Shown here piece after piece: positions 7,037 through 15,495 of a stretch of DNA of 45,805 nt (its first letter is position 1; every line of letters begins with the position of its first letter). The notes under the pieces are model-generated. The model had not been told where the DNA came from and made no database searches. It saw nothing but the letters and a program-made list of their open reading frames with translations. The position numbers and the translations under genes were made by a program. Location: the NCBI RefSeq assembly GCF_001999465.1, contig NZ_MQMF01000008.1, forward strand, positions 1 through 45,805, written 5' to 3'. Origin of the DNA: Fictibacillus arsenicus. Lineage in GTDB: Bacteria; Bacillota; Bacilli; Bacillales; Fictibacillaceae.

Positions 7037-7534
7037 CTAGCTCTTGAACATGAAGCAGTGTTCACTATGTGTGGCGGGTATTCTGCCTGTTGCTTCTAAA
7101 AAGCTTTCTGCCGTCGTTAAACCGAAATGCCTGAATGTTTTCTTTAATACTTTTTGTTTCTCAAGCTTGTCTTCTGGCAGCTGATTCAAAAAGAAGTCAA
7201 AGCTTCCATATTCACTTATAAGTTCTGCCACTCTTTTAGCGTTTTCGATCGTTGCCTCGATCTTCTTCCGATGCCTTACGATTCCTGCGTCTGCTACTAA
7301 TCTTTCAACATCTTCTTCACTAAACTGCATTACTTTTTCTACGTCAAAATCAGCGAAGGCTTTTCTAAAATTTTCTCTTTTATGAAGAATGGTTCTCCAG
7401 CTTAATCCGGATTGGAACAGCTCAAGTGTTAAGCATTCAAACAGTTTGTTATTCCCTTCTGCCTTTTTGCCCCATTCTTCGTCATGATAGAGCTGCAGCA
7501 TTTCACTTTCTTCACTCCATTTGCATCGTTTCAT
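7037..7534 (-). CDS. tag: DNA-3-methyladenine glycosylase I
   Basis: This 165-aa enzyme excises 3-methyladenine from alkylated DNA. It matches the Tag family: RCKW at residues 3-6, YHDEEWG at 16-22, QSGLSW at 41-46, AGIVRHRKKI at 83-92, and zinc ligands Cys4, His17, His156 and Cys160 (HSEHC, the same His-x3-Cys spacing as E. coli Tag). It is about 20 residues shorter than the E. coli enzyme in the region before the last motif. AAAGGAG lies upstream of the ATG. It follows the signal peptidase gene on the same strand but a terminator lies between them. Confidence 0.93.
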   Translation of the reverse strand: MKRCKWSEESEMLQLYHDEEWGKKAEGNNKLFECLTLELFQSGLSWRTILHKRENFRKAFADFDVEKVMQFSEEDVERLVADAGIVRHRKKIEATIENAKRVAELISEYGSFDFFLNQLPEDKLEKQKVLKKTFRHFGLTTAESFLEATGRIPATHSEHCFMFKS

Positions 7535-7560
7535 CTCTTATTCTCCTTTTTGTGTAAAAA

Positions 7561-7585
7561 GAAAAAAGCACAGCACTGCTGCACT
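7561..7585 (-). terminator. Terminator of the signal peptidase gene
   Basis: A hairpin AAGTGCAGC-AGT-GCTGTGCTT (with G-U pairs) is followed by a run of Ts on the minus strand, immediately after the signal peptidase stop codon. Confidence 0.7.
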
Positions 7586-7586
7586 T

Positions 7587-8147
7587 TTATTGGGTTGCTC
7601 TCATTTCATTAAATGGATAGATTACGACTTCTGAACGCCCTTCAATGGACTTTGTTTCAATCAAACCTAATCCATTTCTTGAATCCATACTGTTCAGTCT
7701 GTTGTCACCCATAACGAATACTTTGCCTTTTGGTACTTTCAGCGGTCCGAAATCTTCCGTTAAATACACACCTAGGCTCTTTGCTTCTGATTTATTTTCC
7801 TGCAAATACGATTCTTTCGCTTTTTTATTATTTACATAGAGGACGTCACTCTTCATTTGTATAAGGTCTCCTTCAACCCCTATGATTCGTTTTACGTACC
7901 GTTTATCATCACCTTTAATGATGACGATATCTCCTTTTTTCGGTTCAGAAAATGCATAAACAATTTTGTTCACATACAACTTTTCCTGATCATGAAGGGT
8001 AGGTGACATGGATGCACCTTCAACCATATAAGGGGCGAAGAAATAAGCCTTCGTTATGAAAACAAATACAAGTGCAAAACCGATTGCTTTAAGCCAGCTT
8101 ACCCATTCACTCTTCTGCTGCTGGATCTCTTTTTCTTGTTCTATCAT
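7587..8147 (-). CDS. lepB: Type I signal peptidase
   Basis: The 186-aa membrane protease cleaves Sec and Tat signal peptides. It has one N-terminal membrane helix (about 18-38), the catalytic Ser46 in GASMSPTL, the general base Lys86 in RYVKRIIG, and the box D motif VFVMGDNRLNSMDSR. I place the start at the ATG at 8147, because GAGGTGATGAG is correctly spaced and this ATG follows the stop of the VOC gene by only 7 bases. The longer reading begins inside that gene. The short spacing suggests co-transcription and translational coupling with the VOC gene. Typical Bacillus Sip proteins are of this size. Confidence 0.93.
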   Translation of the reverse strand: MIEQEKEIQQQKSEWVSWLKAIGFALVFVFITKAYFFAPYMVEGASMSPTLHDQEKLYVNKIVYAFSEPKKGDIVIIKGDDKRYVKRIIGVEGDLIQMKSDVLYVNNKKAKESYLQENKSEAKSLGVYLTEDFGPLKVPKGKVFVMGDNRLNSMDSRNGLGLIETKSIEGRSEVVIYPFNEMRATQ

Positions 8148-8154
8148 ATCCTCA

Positions 8155-8556
8155 TCACCTCGGCGCCACAATTTCAATTTTTATGCGGTCTGGATCTTCG
8201 AAAAACAAAGCGTAATGCCCCTCGCCTCCAGCAAAGGGATAATCTTTATCATATAAAAAAGGTACTTTATTTTCTTTCAATTGTACACGAAGGTGTTCCA
8301 CATGCGCACGTGATTTAGCCCAGAAAGCTAAATGATTCAGGCCTGTGTGTTTGCGATGGAAAGAAAATTCATTGTACTTATCTTCTGTTTGTGTGAAAAC
8401 AAGATACGCAGAACCATTTTTATAGCTTATTCCTTTGTCCCATTTTTGAAAACGTTCATAGCCCAGTTCAGCCATCAGCCAGCCATAAAATGACTTTGTC
8501 CGTGTAAGATCATGAACATTAATTTCTACGTGGTGAAATCCTTGAGGTGTGCTCAT
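8155..8556 (-). CDS. VOC family (glyoxalase/dioxygenase fold) protein
   Basis: About 133 residues. The N-terminus FHHVEINVHDLTRTKSFY and the later GLNHLAFWAK and FFEDPDRIKIEIV segments are the two halves of the VOC fold, with the usual metal-site positions His (FHHVE), His (LNHLA) and Glu (KIEIV). Substrate unknown. The start at 8556 (MSTPQGFHHVE) is favoured because GGGAG lies 11 nt upstream; the longer forms add residues outside the fold. It probably forms an operon with the signal peptidase gene directly downstream, a pairing with no obvious functional meaning. Confidence 0.8.
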   Translation of the reverse strand: MSTPQGFHHVEINVHDLTRTKSFYGWLMAELGYERFQKWDKGISYKNGSAYLVFTQTEDKYNEFSFHRKHTGLNHLAFWAKSRAHVEHLRVQLKENKVPFLYDKDYPFAGGEGHYALFFEDPDRIKIEIVAPR

Positions 8557-8677
8557 TCCATCCATATCTCCCTGTATAGTCATATAAAATAGCAAAAAGG
8601 TATTTATTACACTTTTAATCTTATACAAAATAGCCTACAATGGTAAAGATTTCCGTTTTTAAATCAGGAGGTTTTCC

Positions 8678-10519
8678 ATGACCGCTAAAACCAAACACGC
8701 AGCAATCTTCCTGGCTATTTTTCTGCTTTGGATGAAAACCTATATTGTTTCTAAAGTTTCTTTTACGCTGCCTGCAGATCATTTCCTGCAAGAAATTTTA
8801 TTATTTCTAAATCCGCTTAGTTTTCTCGTACTCTATTTTAGTTTCGCTTACTTTACTTCACCTTCTAAAAGAAGACGAGTCATCATTTGGATGTCTTTTA
8901 TTTATAGTTTCATAATATACGCAAATGTTGTATATTATCGATTTTTCACAGATTTCCTGACGATACCTGTACTTTTTCAGACAAAAAACGTTGGAGATAT
9001 CGGCAACAGTGTTTACGAACTCGTCTACTTAACTGATCTATTCTTTTTTGCTGATCTTATTGTTTTAGTATATCTATTAAAAAAGCCCCGTTGGCAGTCA
9101 GATCATTCGATTAAAACGAATGAGCGAAGAAAATTCTTTGCTTACGGGCTGGCTATTCTAGCTGTACATTTGATCTTAGCTGAGGTTAATCGTCCACAGC
9201 TGCTAACTCGTACCTTTGACAGAGAGATTCTAGTAAAAAGCTTGGGAACATTTAATTATCATCTATATGACATCATGCTCCAGTCAAAATCCTCCATGCA
9301 AAAAGCACTGGCAAGCAATATTGATGCAGAGGAAATTCTACATAAGCTCAATAAAGAAACGGAAATTAATCCTGAATTATACGGGTTAGCAAAAGGCAAG
9401 AATCTAATTGTGATTTCCCTTGAATCTACTCAAAACTTTGTCTTAAACTATGAAATTAACGGTGAGGAAGTAACACCTTTCTTAAACGAACTTGCAGAAT
9501 CCAGCTATTATTTTTCTGATTTCTATCATCAAACCGGACAAGGCAAAACGTCTGATTCAGAATTTCTGCTCGACAACTCACTTTACCCATTGCCAAGAGG
9601 AGCCGTTTTTCAGACCCATCCATTGAATGAATACAACGCCATGCCTGAGATTTTAAAAGCAAACGGCTATTATTCGGCAGTCTTTCATGGCAACAATAAA
9701 AGTTTCTGGAACCGCGATGTTATGTATAAGACGATGGGCTATGATCAATTTTTCAGTGAAGAATATTATAAGATCACAGACGAAAATACGATTAACTACG
9801 GGTTAAAAGACATACCTTTCTTTCATCAATCCATACCTTACTTAAAGGGTCTCCCGCAGCCTTTTTACGCGAGAATGATTACGCTAACGAATCATCATCC
9901 TTATTTAATTAATGAAGAGGAGCAGTGGGTCGAACCATATCCGGTGGACGACGGAACAGTAAGCCGGTATTTTACCACTGTTCGTTATGCAGATGAGGCA
10001 TTGAAGCAGTTTTTTAATGACCTTAAGACATCTAGCCTTTACGAAAATTCTGTAGTAGTGGTGTATGGAGATCATTACGGGATCTCGGAACGTCATCAAG
10101 AAGCAATGGCTGATGTTCTTGGAAAAGCATCTATTACAGCCTATAATCAGGTAGAGCTTCAGCAGGTTCCATTGTTCATCCATATTCCAGGTGAAAAAGG
10201 AAAAGTAATGGAGACTGTTGGCGGGCAGATTGATCTAAAACCTACTCTGCTTCACCTTCTTGGGATTGAAGCAAAGGATGATGTTCATTTTGGGACTGAC
10301 CTTTTTTCAAAAGATCATGATGAGCTAACCGTCCTCCGCAATGGTTCTTTTGTTACGAAAGATTTTATCTACACGAGTGAAACATGCTACATAAAGCCAT
10401 TTGGCGCACCGGTTGACCCGAAAAAATGTGAACCGTATATGGAAAAAGCAAAAGTAGAACTCGATCAGTCCGATCAGATTATTTATGGTGATCTCTTAAG
10501 GTTTTTAAATCAAAAGTAG
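8678..10519 (+). CDS. LTA synthase family membrane sulfatase (LtaS/YqgS-like)
   Basis: The 613-aa protein has five membrane helices in the first ~170 residues and an extracellular sulfatase-type domain from ~235. The catalytic Thr291 lies in QGKTSDSE, a metal-binding Glu249 in SLES, and the distal metal site in VVVYGDHYGIS (about 457-467). A signal-peptidase-like site (ALA) near residue 212 could release the domain, as happens to LtaS. These enzymes move glycerol phosphate from phosphatidylglycerol onto lipoteichoic acid or its primer. Bacilli carry several paralogues and I cannot tell which this is. AGGAGG precedes the ATG. It is monocistronic and followed by a terminator. Confidence 0.88.
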   Translation: MTAKTKHAAIFLAIFLLWMKTYIVSKVSFTLPADHFLQEILLFLNPLSFLVLYFSFAYFTSPSKRRRVIIWMSFIYSFIIYANVVYYRFFTDFLTIPVLFQTKNVGDIGNSVYELVYLTDLFFFADLIVLVYLLKKPRWQSDHSIKTNERRKFFAYGLAILAVHLILAEVNRPQLLTRTFDREILVKSLGTFNYHLYDIMLQSKSSMQKALASNIDAEEILHKLNKETEINPELYGLAKGKNLIVISLESTQNFVLNYEINGEEVTPFLNELAESSYYFSDFYHQTGQGKTSDSEFLLDNSLYPLPRGAVFQTHPLNEYNAMPEILKANGYYSAVFHGNNKSFWNRDVMYKTMGYDQFFSEEYYKITDENTINYGLKDIPFFHQSIPYLKGLPQPFYARMITLTNHHPYLINEEEQWVEPYPVDDGTVSRYFTTVRYADEALKQFFNDLKTSSLYENSVVVVYGDHYGISERHQEAMADVLGKASITAYNQVELQQVPLFIHIPGEKGKVMETVGGQIDLKPTLLHLLGIEAKDDVHFGTDLFSKDHDELTVLRNGSFVTKDFIYTSETCYIKPFGAPVDPKKCEPYMEKAKVELDQSDQIIYGDLLRFLNQK

Positions 10520-10550
10520 CCTACCTCTCTAAAGAAATGCATGTAATGTG

Positions 10551-10580
10551 AATTCCTTCTGAATTTGGAAGGGATTTTTT
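10551..10580 (+). terminator. Terminator of the LTA synthase-like gene
   Basis: Arms AATTCCTTC (10551-10559) and GAAGGGATT (10568-10576), with one G-U pair, are followed by TTTTT. Confidence 0.75.
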
Positions 10581-11030
10581 CCATTTTGGTAGAAGAATGA
10601 TTATTTTTTTAAAAAGTAAAGTTAAGGGTGCCAAAACTGTTCTTAATTGATACAGTACGAAAGGGTAAACCCAATCTACCAAAGAATTTGAATAATTTGA
10701 GCTATATTTTCACCCATTAAGGTGTTTTATTGAAAAAGATTAACTATATATTCACCAAAGTTAGCTACATATTGACGAATCTACAATATTCTACAACATT
10801 CACCTTCTCTTATCCCCTCGTACTCTATCATTTAGAGCAAAAAGCCTTTCAGCTCCGTTTTAGAGATGAATGGCTTTGAGAGTTTAATGTATTGCGCCAT
10901 AACGATACGAGTTCATTCCAAAATTTTTTGAATACCGCCGAGCTGCCGGACGTTTGGGATCCTACTCATTGTAGCATGCAAATCCTTCTGCTAAGCTTGT
11001 GACTATTTCAGTTCTCACCGCGTTCAATGG
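10581..11030. other. 450-bp intergenic region without a recognisable gene
   Basis: No open frame of convincing length is present. The first part contains the 21-bp-period array described separately. Around 10838-10877 an imperfect inverted repeat (AAAAGCC / GGCTTT) could be a weak terminator. The rest (10880-11030) is more GC-rich and could be the remnant of a decayed gene, but no family could be read from either strand. Confidence 0.5.
10690..10800. repeat. Degenerate intergenic array with 21-bp period
   Basis: Related segments recur at 21-bp steps from 10690 (10711, 10732, 10753, 10774, 10795). The best-preserved motif is CTATATTTTCACC, CTATATATTCACC and CTACATATTGACG. It resembles the CCACG arrays at 15.4 and 41.7 kb but is more decayed. 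Confidence 0.5.
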
Positions 11031-11537
11031 CTATTTTATTGCATTTCTCATCCTAATCATCGAGTAATGCAAAGTGGTTTTTGGGAGCTGCTCGGCAAGC
11101 GGTGTAAGTGAAGGCATAATTCTAAGCTCCACACCCCTTTTAACCAACGCTTCTAACAATGATCCCACAGGTTTCATTTCGAGAGGCTTCTCTGTTTCAT
11201 ATGATATGAAGTAGCCTGCACCTTCATCTATCATTGTAAAATGTTCAGGAGCAAGTGAATATCGATAAAGTTTTGTACGTTGCAGACGTTCCAGCCAGCC
11301 GCTTTCGATGGCAACAATCTTGTCTGCTGAGGTTATATGTAAGAACTTTTCACGGTCATCATCATTTGTTTCAGGTGTAGCCCAAAAACCAATTCTCGGG
11401 CAATCTCGCGGTAAAAGATATAGAGGTGATCGATCATCATCAATCGCCCAAACCATAGGTGGACGGTCAGGGAAACTCAAATGTTTTCTTGGGTGAAAAA
11501 TTTCGATATTATCTTCTTCTGAAAAGTGGTAGAACAT
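11031..11537 (-). CDS. Conserved hypothetical protein (DUF6886-like)
   Basis: The 168-aa soluble protein begins MFYHFSEEDNIEIFHPR and contains PPMVWAIDDDRSPLYLLPRDCPRIGFWA near residue 28-54. This recalls a small bacillar family that I associate with DUF6886, reminiscent of ADP-ribosyltransferase-like or toxin-immunity folds. The function is unknown. AAAGGAGG is correctly placed before the ATG. It is transcribed alone, downstream of a strong inverted repeat that ends the preceding operon. Confidence 0.7.
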   Translation of the reverse strand: MFYHFSEEDNIEIFHPRKHLSFPDRPPMVWAIDDDRSPLYLLPRDCPRIGFWATPETNDDDREKFLHITSADKIVAIESGWLERLQRTKLYRYSLAPEHFTMIDEGAGYFISYETEKPLEMKPVGSLLEALVKRGVELRIMPSLTPLAEQLPKTTLHYSMIRMRNAIK

Positions 11538-11610
11538 AACGATGTCCTCCTTTGTTATTTAAACCCTTCTTTTATAATAATTCATAACAATAAGAGGTGG
11601 GAATATATTG

Positions 11611-11655
11611 AAGCAAAAAAGGGAATCCCACAACTTGTAGATTCACTTTTTGCTT
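11611..11655 (-). terminator. Long terminator hairpin after the SDR-QueA-VOC operon
   Basis: Arms of about 16 bp (AAGCAAAAAAGGGAATC at 11611-11627, and its near-complement at 11640-11655) flank a 12-nt loop. On the minus strand the distal arm carries TTTTTT. It lies 16 bases after the VOC stop codon. Confidence 0.7.
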
Positions 11656-11670
11656 AATATAGAATACAGA

Positions 11671-12018
11671 TTAATCGTTCGATTGTATAAACTCAATCTC
11701 CTCACCATCTGGTCCTTCATAAAAAACGGTTTGCCATCCGTTTTCGAGCTTATTAGGTCCTTCAGATGGTGTTATTCCTGATTGTTGAAGCTCGTTTATT
11801 TTCGCTTTCACACTTTTCACAGCAAAAGCGATATGAGTTGTATTGGAATAAGGCAATGTGGCAGTGATTAATTCCAGCACAAAACCTTCGCCACTTAAAA
11901 ACAAGAGCTCTATGCCATTCCAATTTAATGTCTCTTTTTCCTCAACAGCCAAGATTGTTTCATAGAATTGAAGCGATTGTTCTAGATCAGTGACGTAAAT
12001 CCCTATGTGATGGAGCAT
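11671..12018 (-). CDS. VOC family protein (glyoxalase-like)
   Basis: The 115-aa protein has two beta-alpha-beta-beta-beta halves. The N-terminal motif MLHHIGIYVTDLEQSLQFYE provides the first metal-site His; NTTHIAFAVKSV and DGEEIEFIQ provide the others. It resembles methylmalonyl-CoA epimerase or lactoylglutathione lyase relatives, but substrate cannot be read. TAGGAG precedes the ATG. It starts 13 bases after the QueA-like gene, so it is the last gene of an SDR / QueA-like / VOC operon. Confidence 0.85.
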   Translation of the reverse strand: MLHHIGIYVTDLEQSLQFYETILAVEEKETLNWNGIELLFLSGEGFVLELITATLPYSNTTHIAFAVKSVKAKINELQQSGITPSEGPNKLENGWQTVFYEGPDGEEIEFIQSND

Positions 12019-12031
12019 GTTTGTATTTCTC

Positions 12032-13057
12032 CTATAAAATTAGATTCATATCGCCAAATTCGTGCCATAAATAACGCTGTTCGATCGCACCTTGATAGGC
12101 ATCATATAACTTATCTTTATCCACGAATGCAGAAAGCAGCTGCAGATGACTGGCTTCTGGTTCATGCATACCTGTAATCAAACCATCACAAATTTGCAGT
12201 TTTGTATTTTCTGTAATGTACAAATTTGTCCAGCCAGTGTGAGCCTGCAGGTGATTTTTCTCGAGAGCCACGGTTTCTAAAGCTCTGACTACCGTTGTGC
12301 CTACTGCTACTACTCGCCCGCCAGCATCTTTCGTCTCACGAATCTGGTTTACTGTTTCTTCAGGAACCTCATAGTTTTCAAAATTTTTGTCTGGCCCCTT
12401 ATGCCACTTATCATCAAGTAGGTAACTCAGTCCTGTGTGAAGAGTAATGTACGCTATCCGGACACCTTTCTTTTGCAGCCGGAAAAGAAGTTCCCAACTG
12501 AACGCACGGCCTGCTGATGGCATCTCAACTGACCCTGGAATGGTTGCAAATACAGTTTGATAATAATCAAGATTCCAAGGTTCTTGGATGTATTCGTACC
12601 TCACAGGCTCTCCAAGACTATAAATCTGGTTATATAGAGAGGAGCAGCACAAGTTAAACGCTAATGAAACAAAAGGTGTATCAGATGATTGTTCGACTAC
12701 TGTTGCTGTGAGCGTTGGTGAAAATCGGATAATCTCCCCTTTCATGAGGGTTCCGCTGACCGGCAGTGCTTCCCATATGGATTCATTTTTTCTGTGAGCG
12801 AGTCTCACTTCTATTTCCGTTCCGTCTATCTCTCTTATACTTTTTAAAACTGCGGGCACTGTACGGCTCGCATTCAATACGAGAAGATCTCCTTTTTTCA
12901 AATAACGATCCAGCTGATAAAATTTCGTATGTTCTGTATGGCCAGTAGTTTTATTTAAAACCATCATCTTCACATAGTCTCTTCGAATCCCCCTGCGCTC
13001 AGGCGGTTCTTTAGCATTTAATTCTTGTGGAAGTTCAAACTTCATAGCGAATTCCAT
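12032..13057 (-). CDS. QueA-like S-adenosylmethionine:tRNA ribosyltransferase-isomerase paralogue
   Basis: The 341-aa protein follows QueA along its whole length: an N-terminal YVKMMVLNKTTG and LKKGDLLVLNASRTVPAVL segment, and a C-terminal HEPEASHLQLLSAF and FGDMNLIL segment. QueA transfers and isomerises the ribosyl part of AdoMet to form epoxyqueuosine. The most conserved QueA stretch, PTAGLHFT, reads PSAGRAFS here, so the active site has diverged and the substrate may differ. Its ATG overlaps the TGA of the SDR gene (TGATG), with GGGGAG 9 nt upstream. The operon lacks tgt or other queuosine genes. Confidence 0.82.
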   Translation of the reverse strand: MEFAMKFELPQELNAKEPPERRGIRRDYVKMMVLNKTTGHTEHTKFYQLDRYLKKGDLLVLNASRTVPAVLKSIREIDGTEIEVRLAHRKNESIWEALPVSGTLMKGEIIRFSPTLTATVVEQSSDTPFVSLAFNLCCSSLYNQIYSLGEPVRYEYIQEPWNLDYYQTVFATIPGSVEMPSAGRAFSWELLFRLQKKGVRIAYITLHTGLSYLLDDKWHKGPDKNFENYEVPEETVNQIRETKDAGGRVVAVGTTVVRALETVALEKNHLQAHTGWTNLYITENTKLQICDGLITGMHEPEASHLQLLSAFVDKDKLYDAYQGAIEQRYLWHEFGDMNLIL

Positions 13058-13782
13058 CAGTTTTCACTCCCCTCAAGCTGAAACTCTTGTGCTTCAAATC
13101 GTTTTCCAGTGATATGTTTTGAAGCATCTGATGCTAAGTAACCAAATACAGCGGTGATATCTTCAGGTTTTGCCAATTCATAATCACAATCTGGAACTGC
13201 TAGTTCGTGCATTTCCGTATCCATTTCTCCTGGATCCACCATGTTTACGCGAACGCCAGATCCGTTTACTTCATCAGCCCACGTTTCTGTAAGACCTTCG
13301 AGTGCAAATTTTGAAATACCGTAAGCTCCCCATCCTGCATAGCCTGTTGCTCCCGCTTCTGATGTGATGTTAATGATGCTTCCATGCTGTTTTTGCAGCA
13401 TAATCGGGAGTACTCTTCTCGTCACGAGAAATGGTCCGATCGTATTGACACGCAATACTTCTTCAAAATCTTGTTCTGGATAATCCAGCAGATAAGGCAT
13501 CGGGCTAGGTCCTAATATTGAAGCATTGTTGATGAGAACATCGATTTTCCCAAAATACTCTTCAGTCAATGCAACAAAACGTTCCACATCTTTTGATTTT
13601 GACATATCTGCACTTACTGCCAGAACGTCCGCTCCAAATTGTTCGGCTTCCTCTTTCACCTCTTGTATTGTCTGTTCATTACGTGCACATATTGCTAAGT
13701 TGTATCCTTCTTTAGCAAAAAATAGCGTAAGCGCTTTCCCTAATCCTTTTGATGCTCCTGTAATCATCGCAACTTTTTTCAT
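13057..13782 (-). CDS. Short-chain dehydrogenase/reductase
   Basis: The 241-aa classical SDR shows the cofactor motif TGASKGLG (residues 8-15), the structural NNAS, a catalytic Ser in NITSEAG and the YGISK pair (Tyr and Lys). It should reduce or oxidise an alcohol or ketone using NAD(P)H. It is the first gene of a three-gene operon with the QueA-like and VOC genes. Its stop codon overlaps the next start. GGAGGC precedes the ATG. Confidence 0.92.
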   Translation of the reverse strand: MKKVAMITGASKGLGKALTLFFAKEGYNLAICARNEQTIQEVKEEAEQFGADVLAVSADMSKSKDVERFVALTEEYFGKIDVLINNASILGPSPMPYLLDYPEQDFEEVLRVNTIGPFLVTRRVLPIMLQKQHGSIINITSEAGATGYAGWGAYGISKFALEGLTETWADEVNGSGVRVNMVDPGEMDTEMHELAVPDCDYELAKPEDITAVFGYLASDASKHITGKRFEAQEFQLEGSEN

Positions 13783-13922
13783 GTTATAGCCTCCAATAGT
13801 TTATTTTGAGTTATTATATACTTTTTATACATTTATGTTTACTAAGTATTTAAATTATAATTCCCAATAATTTCTTTCGTCAATGACTTTGTATTATAAA
13901 TCGTTCGACAAATTCTTTAGAC

Positions 13923-13951
13923 AAAAAAAAACCTTGCCGCAGCAAGGTTTT
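13923..13951 (-). terminator. Terminator of uvsE
   Basis: Perfect 10-bp arms AAAACCTTGC and GCAAGGTTTT flank a CGCA loop; the minus strand continues with a long T-run. It overlaps the uvsE stop codon. Confidence 0.88.
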
Positions 13952-14915
13952 ACTTAAGCCGAAATGAAGCTCCATCAAGGATTTCCACATCGTTTCTTTC
14001 TTTGATATCTCTCATAAGCTGAAATAGAGCTAGATCTTTTTTCTTGGATTCAATCATGCAGTCAATCTGTTCTACACTGCCTTTTACTTCTTTTAAAAAA
14101 TCAAAAAACATATTAACATCCACGTAATCTGCATGGTATCTAAACTGTTTATCACTTTTAGGGCTCGAAATGTGCATTTTTAAAGGAAGCGGTGATTGTT
14201 TCCATGATTCTACTACTCTTGGCCAATGCTGTGTCCAGTTTTCATCATGATGGTAGGCAAGATGATGATGATAATCAAAAACTAGCGGGATTTGAAGTTT
14301 TTCGCATAAGTAAAGGGCATCAGCCATGGTAAAAGACGTATCATCATTTTCGAGCATGATCATCTTTTGGATCTGGACAGGAACGTAAGCCCAATTTTGT
14401 ACAAACCTCTCGAGTGCTACGTCTGTCTCTTTGTAGTTGCCTCCTACGTGCATCACACATCGTTGTGTTGGATCAATCCCCATATTCTTTAATAGCTTAT
14501 AGTGAAGCTGAAGTGTTTTTAAAGAGTTCTTCAGTACTTCTTTTTTAGGAGAATTGATGAGAACAAAATGATCTGGATGAAAATCCAGTCTCATCTTATT
14601 TTTTAGAGCAAACTGTCCCATCTCATGAAGTGCATCAGCTAAAGGGCTGATATAATCCCAGTCTAGTAAATCACCATGATTGGCAAGCGGTATAATTCTT
14701 GAAGTCATCCGATAAAAAGCAATATCGTGTGCGGCTGCGTGTTTTAAGATTCTCAATGTATTTGTTACATTTGCGAGCGAAATCCGTTCTAGTTTTCTTA
14801 ATCCTGCTTCTCTGTTCTGAAGCTGGCTGAATTGTTTATATGTCATTGTCTTTGAAGGAGAAGCATTCTTCAGTTCCATGCTCATCGCAACAAATCCAAG
14901 CCGGATAATCGTCAT
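13950..14915 (-). CDS. uvsE: UV DNA damage endonuclease
   Basis: The 321-aa UvsE/UVDE enzyme nicks DNA 5' of UV photoproducts independently of UvrABC. Family hallmarks include the opening RLGFVAMS, the segment ISLANVTNTLRILKHAA, RMTSRIIPLANH near 69-80, HPDHFVLINS, MHVGG near 158, MLENDD, and the FDYHHH metal-binding run. The fold is a TIM barrel with a Mn cluster. GAGGTG precedes the ATG. The gene is monocistronic with its own terminator. It is common in spore formers. Confidence 0.93.
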   Translation of the reverse strand: MTIIRLGFVAMSMELKNASPSKTMTYKQFSQLQNREAGLRKLERISLANVTNTLRILKHAAAHDIAFYRMTSRIIPLANHGDLLDWDYISPLADALHEMGQFALKNKMRLDFHPDHFVLINSPKKEVLKNSLKTLQLHYKLLKNMGIDPTQRCVMHVGGNYKETDVALERFVQNWAYVPVQIQKMIMLENDDTSFTMADALYLCEKLQIPLVFDYHHHLAYHHDENWTQHWPRVVESWKQSPLPLKMHISSPKSDKQFRYHADYVDVNMFFDFLKEVKGSVEQIDCMIESKKKDLALFQLMRDIKERNDVEILDGASFRLK

Positions 14916-14982
14916 TGGTCACACCTCATTTCATCTTTAACAGTATGACCATATGAAGTTATCGTTTAACCAAATGCCGTAT

Positions 14983-15013
14983 AAAAAAGCTTAGCCGATG
15001 TGCTGCTAAGCTT
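14983..15013 (-). terminator. Terminator of the DUF4359-like gene
   Basis: Arms AAGCTTAGC (14987-14995) and GCTAAGCTT (15005-15013) are followed on the minus strand by TTTTTT. Confidence 0.85.
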
Positions 15014-15022
15014 CTGAATAAA

Positions 15023-15316
15023 CTAACTAAAGAGTTCCAGCCACTTTGGGTAGTCGAACTGGCCGTCTGATATAGCAAAAAATTTTCCGAGGATTCCTAA
15101 CTGCGTTTTTCCATACTCTTCTGCAACTATGGGAGTATAAGTCGAGAATAGTAAGAAGTTTATATGTTCTAATTCGTAGTGTTTATTAAAGATTTCAGCT
15201 GTTTTTACATGCGGATGCACAAAAATAGCTTCATAATCTTCCTTTGAGGGGTTCGTTGTGGTTAGCGTAATTACTGCTAGAATTAATAAACCTATGAACA
15301 TCCACTTTCTCTTCAT
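15023..15316 (-). CDS. Small exported or membrane-anchored protein (DUF4359-like)
   Basis: The protein of about 97 aa has one N-terminal hydrophobic segment (residues 5-20) followed by TTTNPSKEDYEAIF and a soluble tail. The TNPSKEDY motif directly after the helix recalls the DUF4359 family of Bacillus, function unknown. I place the start at the ATG at 15316 (MKRKW), 9 nt after GGAGG; a TTG five codons earlier also has a Shine-Dalgarno (GAAGGAG). It is monocistronic. Confidence 0.65.
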   Translation of the reverse strand: MKRKWMFIGLLILAVITLTTTNPSKEDYEAIFVHPHVKTAEIFNKHYELEHINFLLFSTYTPIVAEEYGKTQLGILGKFFAISDGQFDYPKWLELFS

Positions 15317-15372
15317 CTCAGACGCCTCCAATTTTGCTCCTTCACCAACTATATTTTAGCAATTTTGATTTT

Positions 15373-15477
15373 AATCCACGAATTTCACCCTTGAATCCAA
15401 AAGTTTCGGATCTCAATCCACGAAAAACGGGCTCGAATCCAAAAGTTTTTAATCTTTATCCACGAGTTTATATTTCT
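15373..15477. repeat. Five tandem degenerate units with exact 21-bp period
   Basis: Units start at 15373, 15394, 15415, 15436 and 15457. Each begins with AATCCACGA or AATCCAAAAG in alternation (CACGA, AAAAG, CACGA, AAAAG, CACGA). The second halves vary. The array is intergenic, between the terminator of the RND gene and the DUF4359-like gene. Confidence 0.8.
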
Positions 15478-15495
15478 AGATAATTTACGACATGC

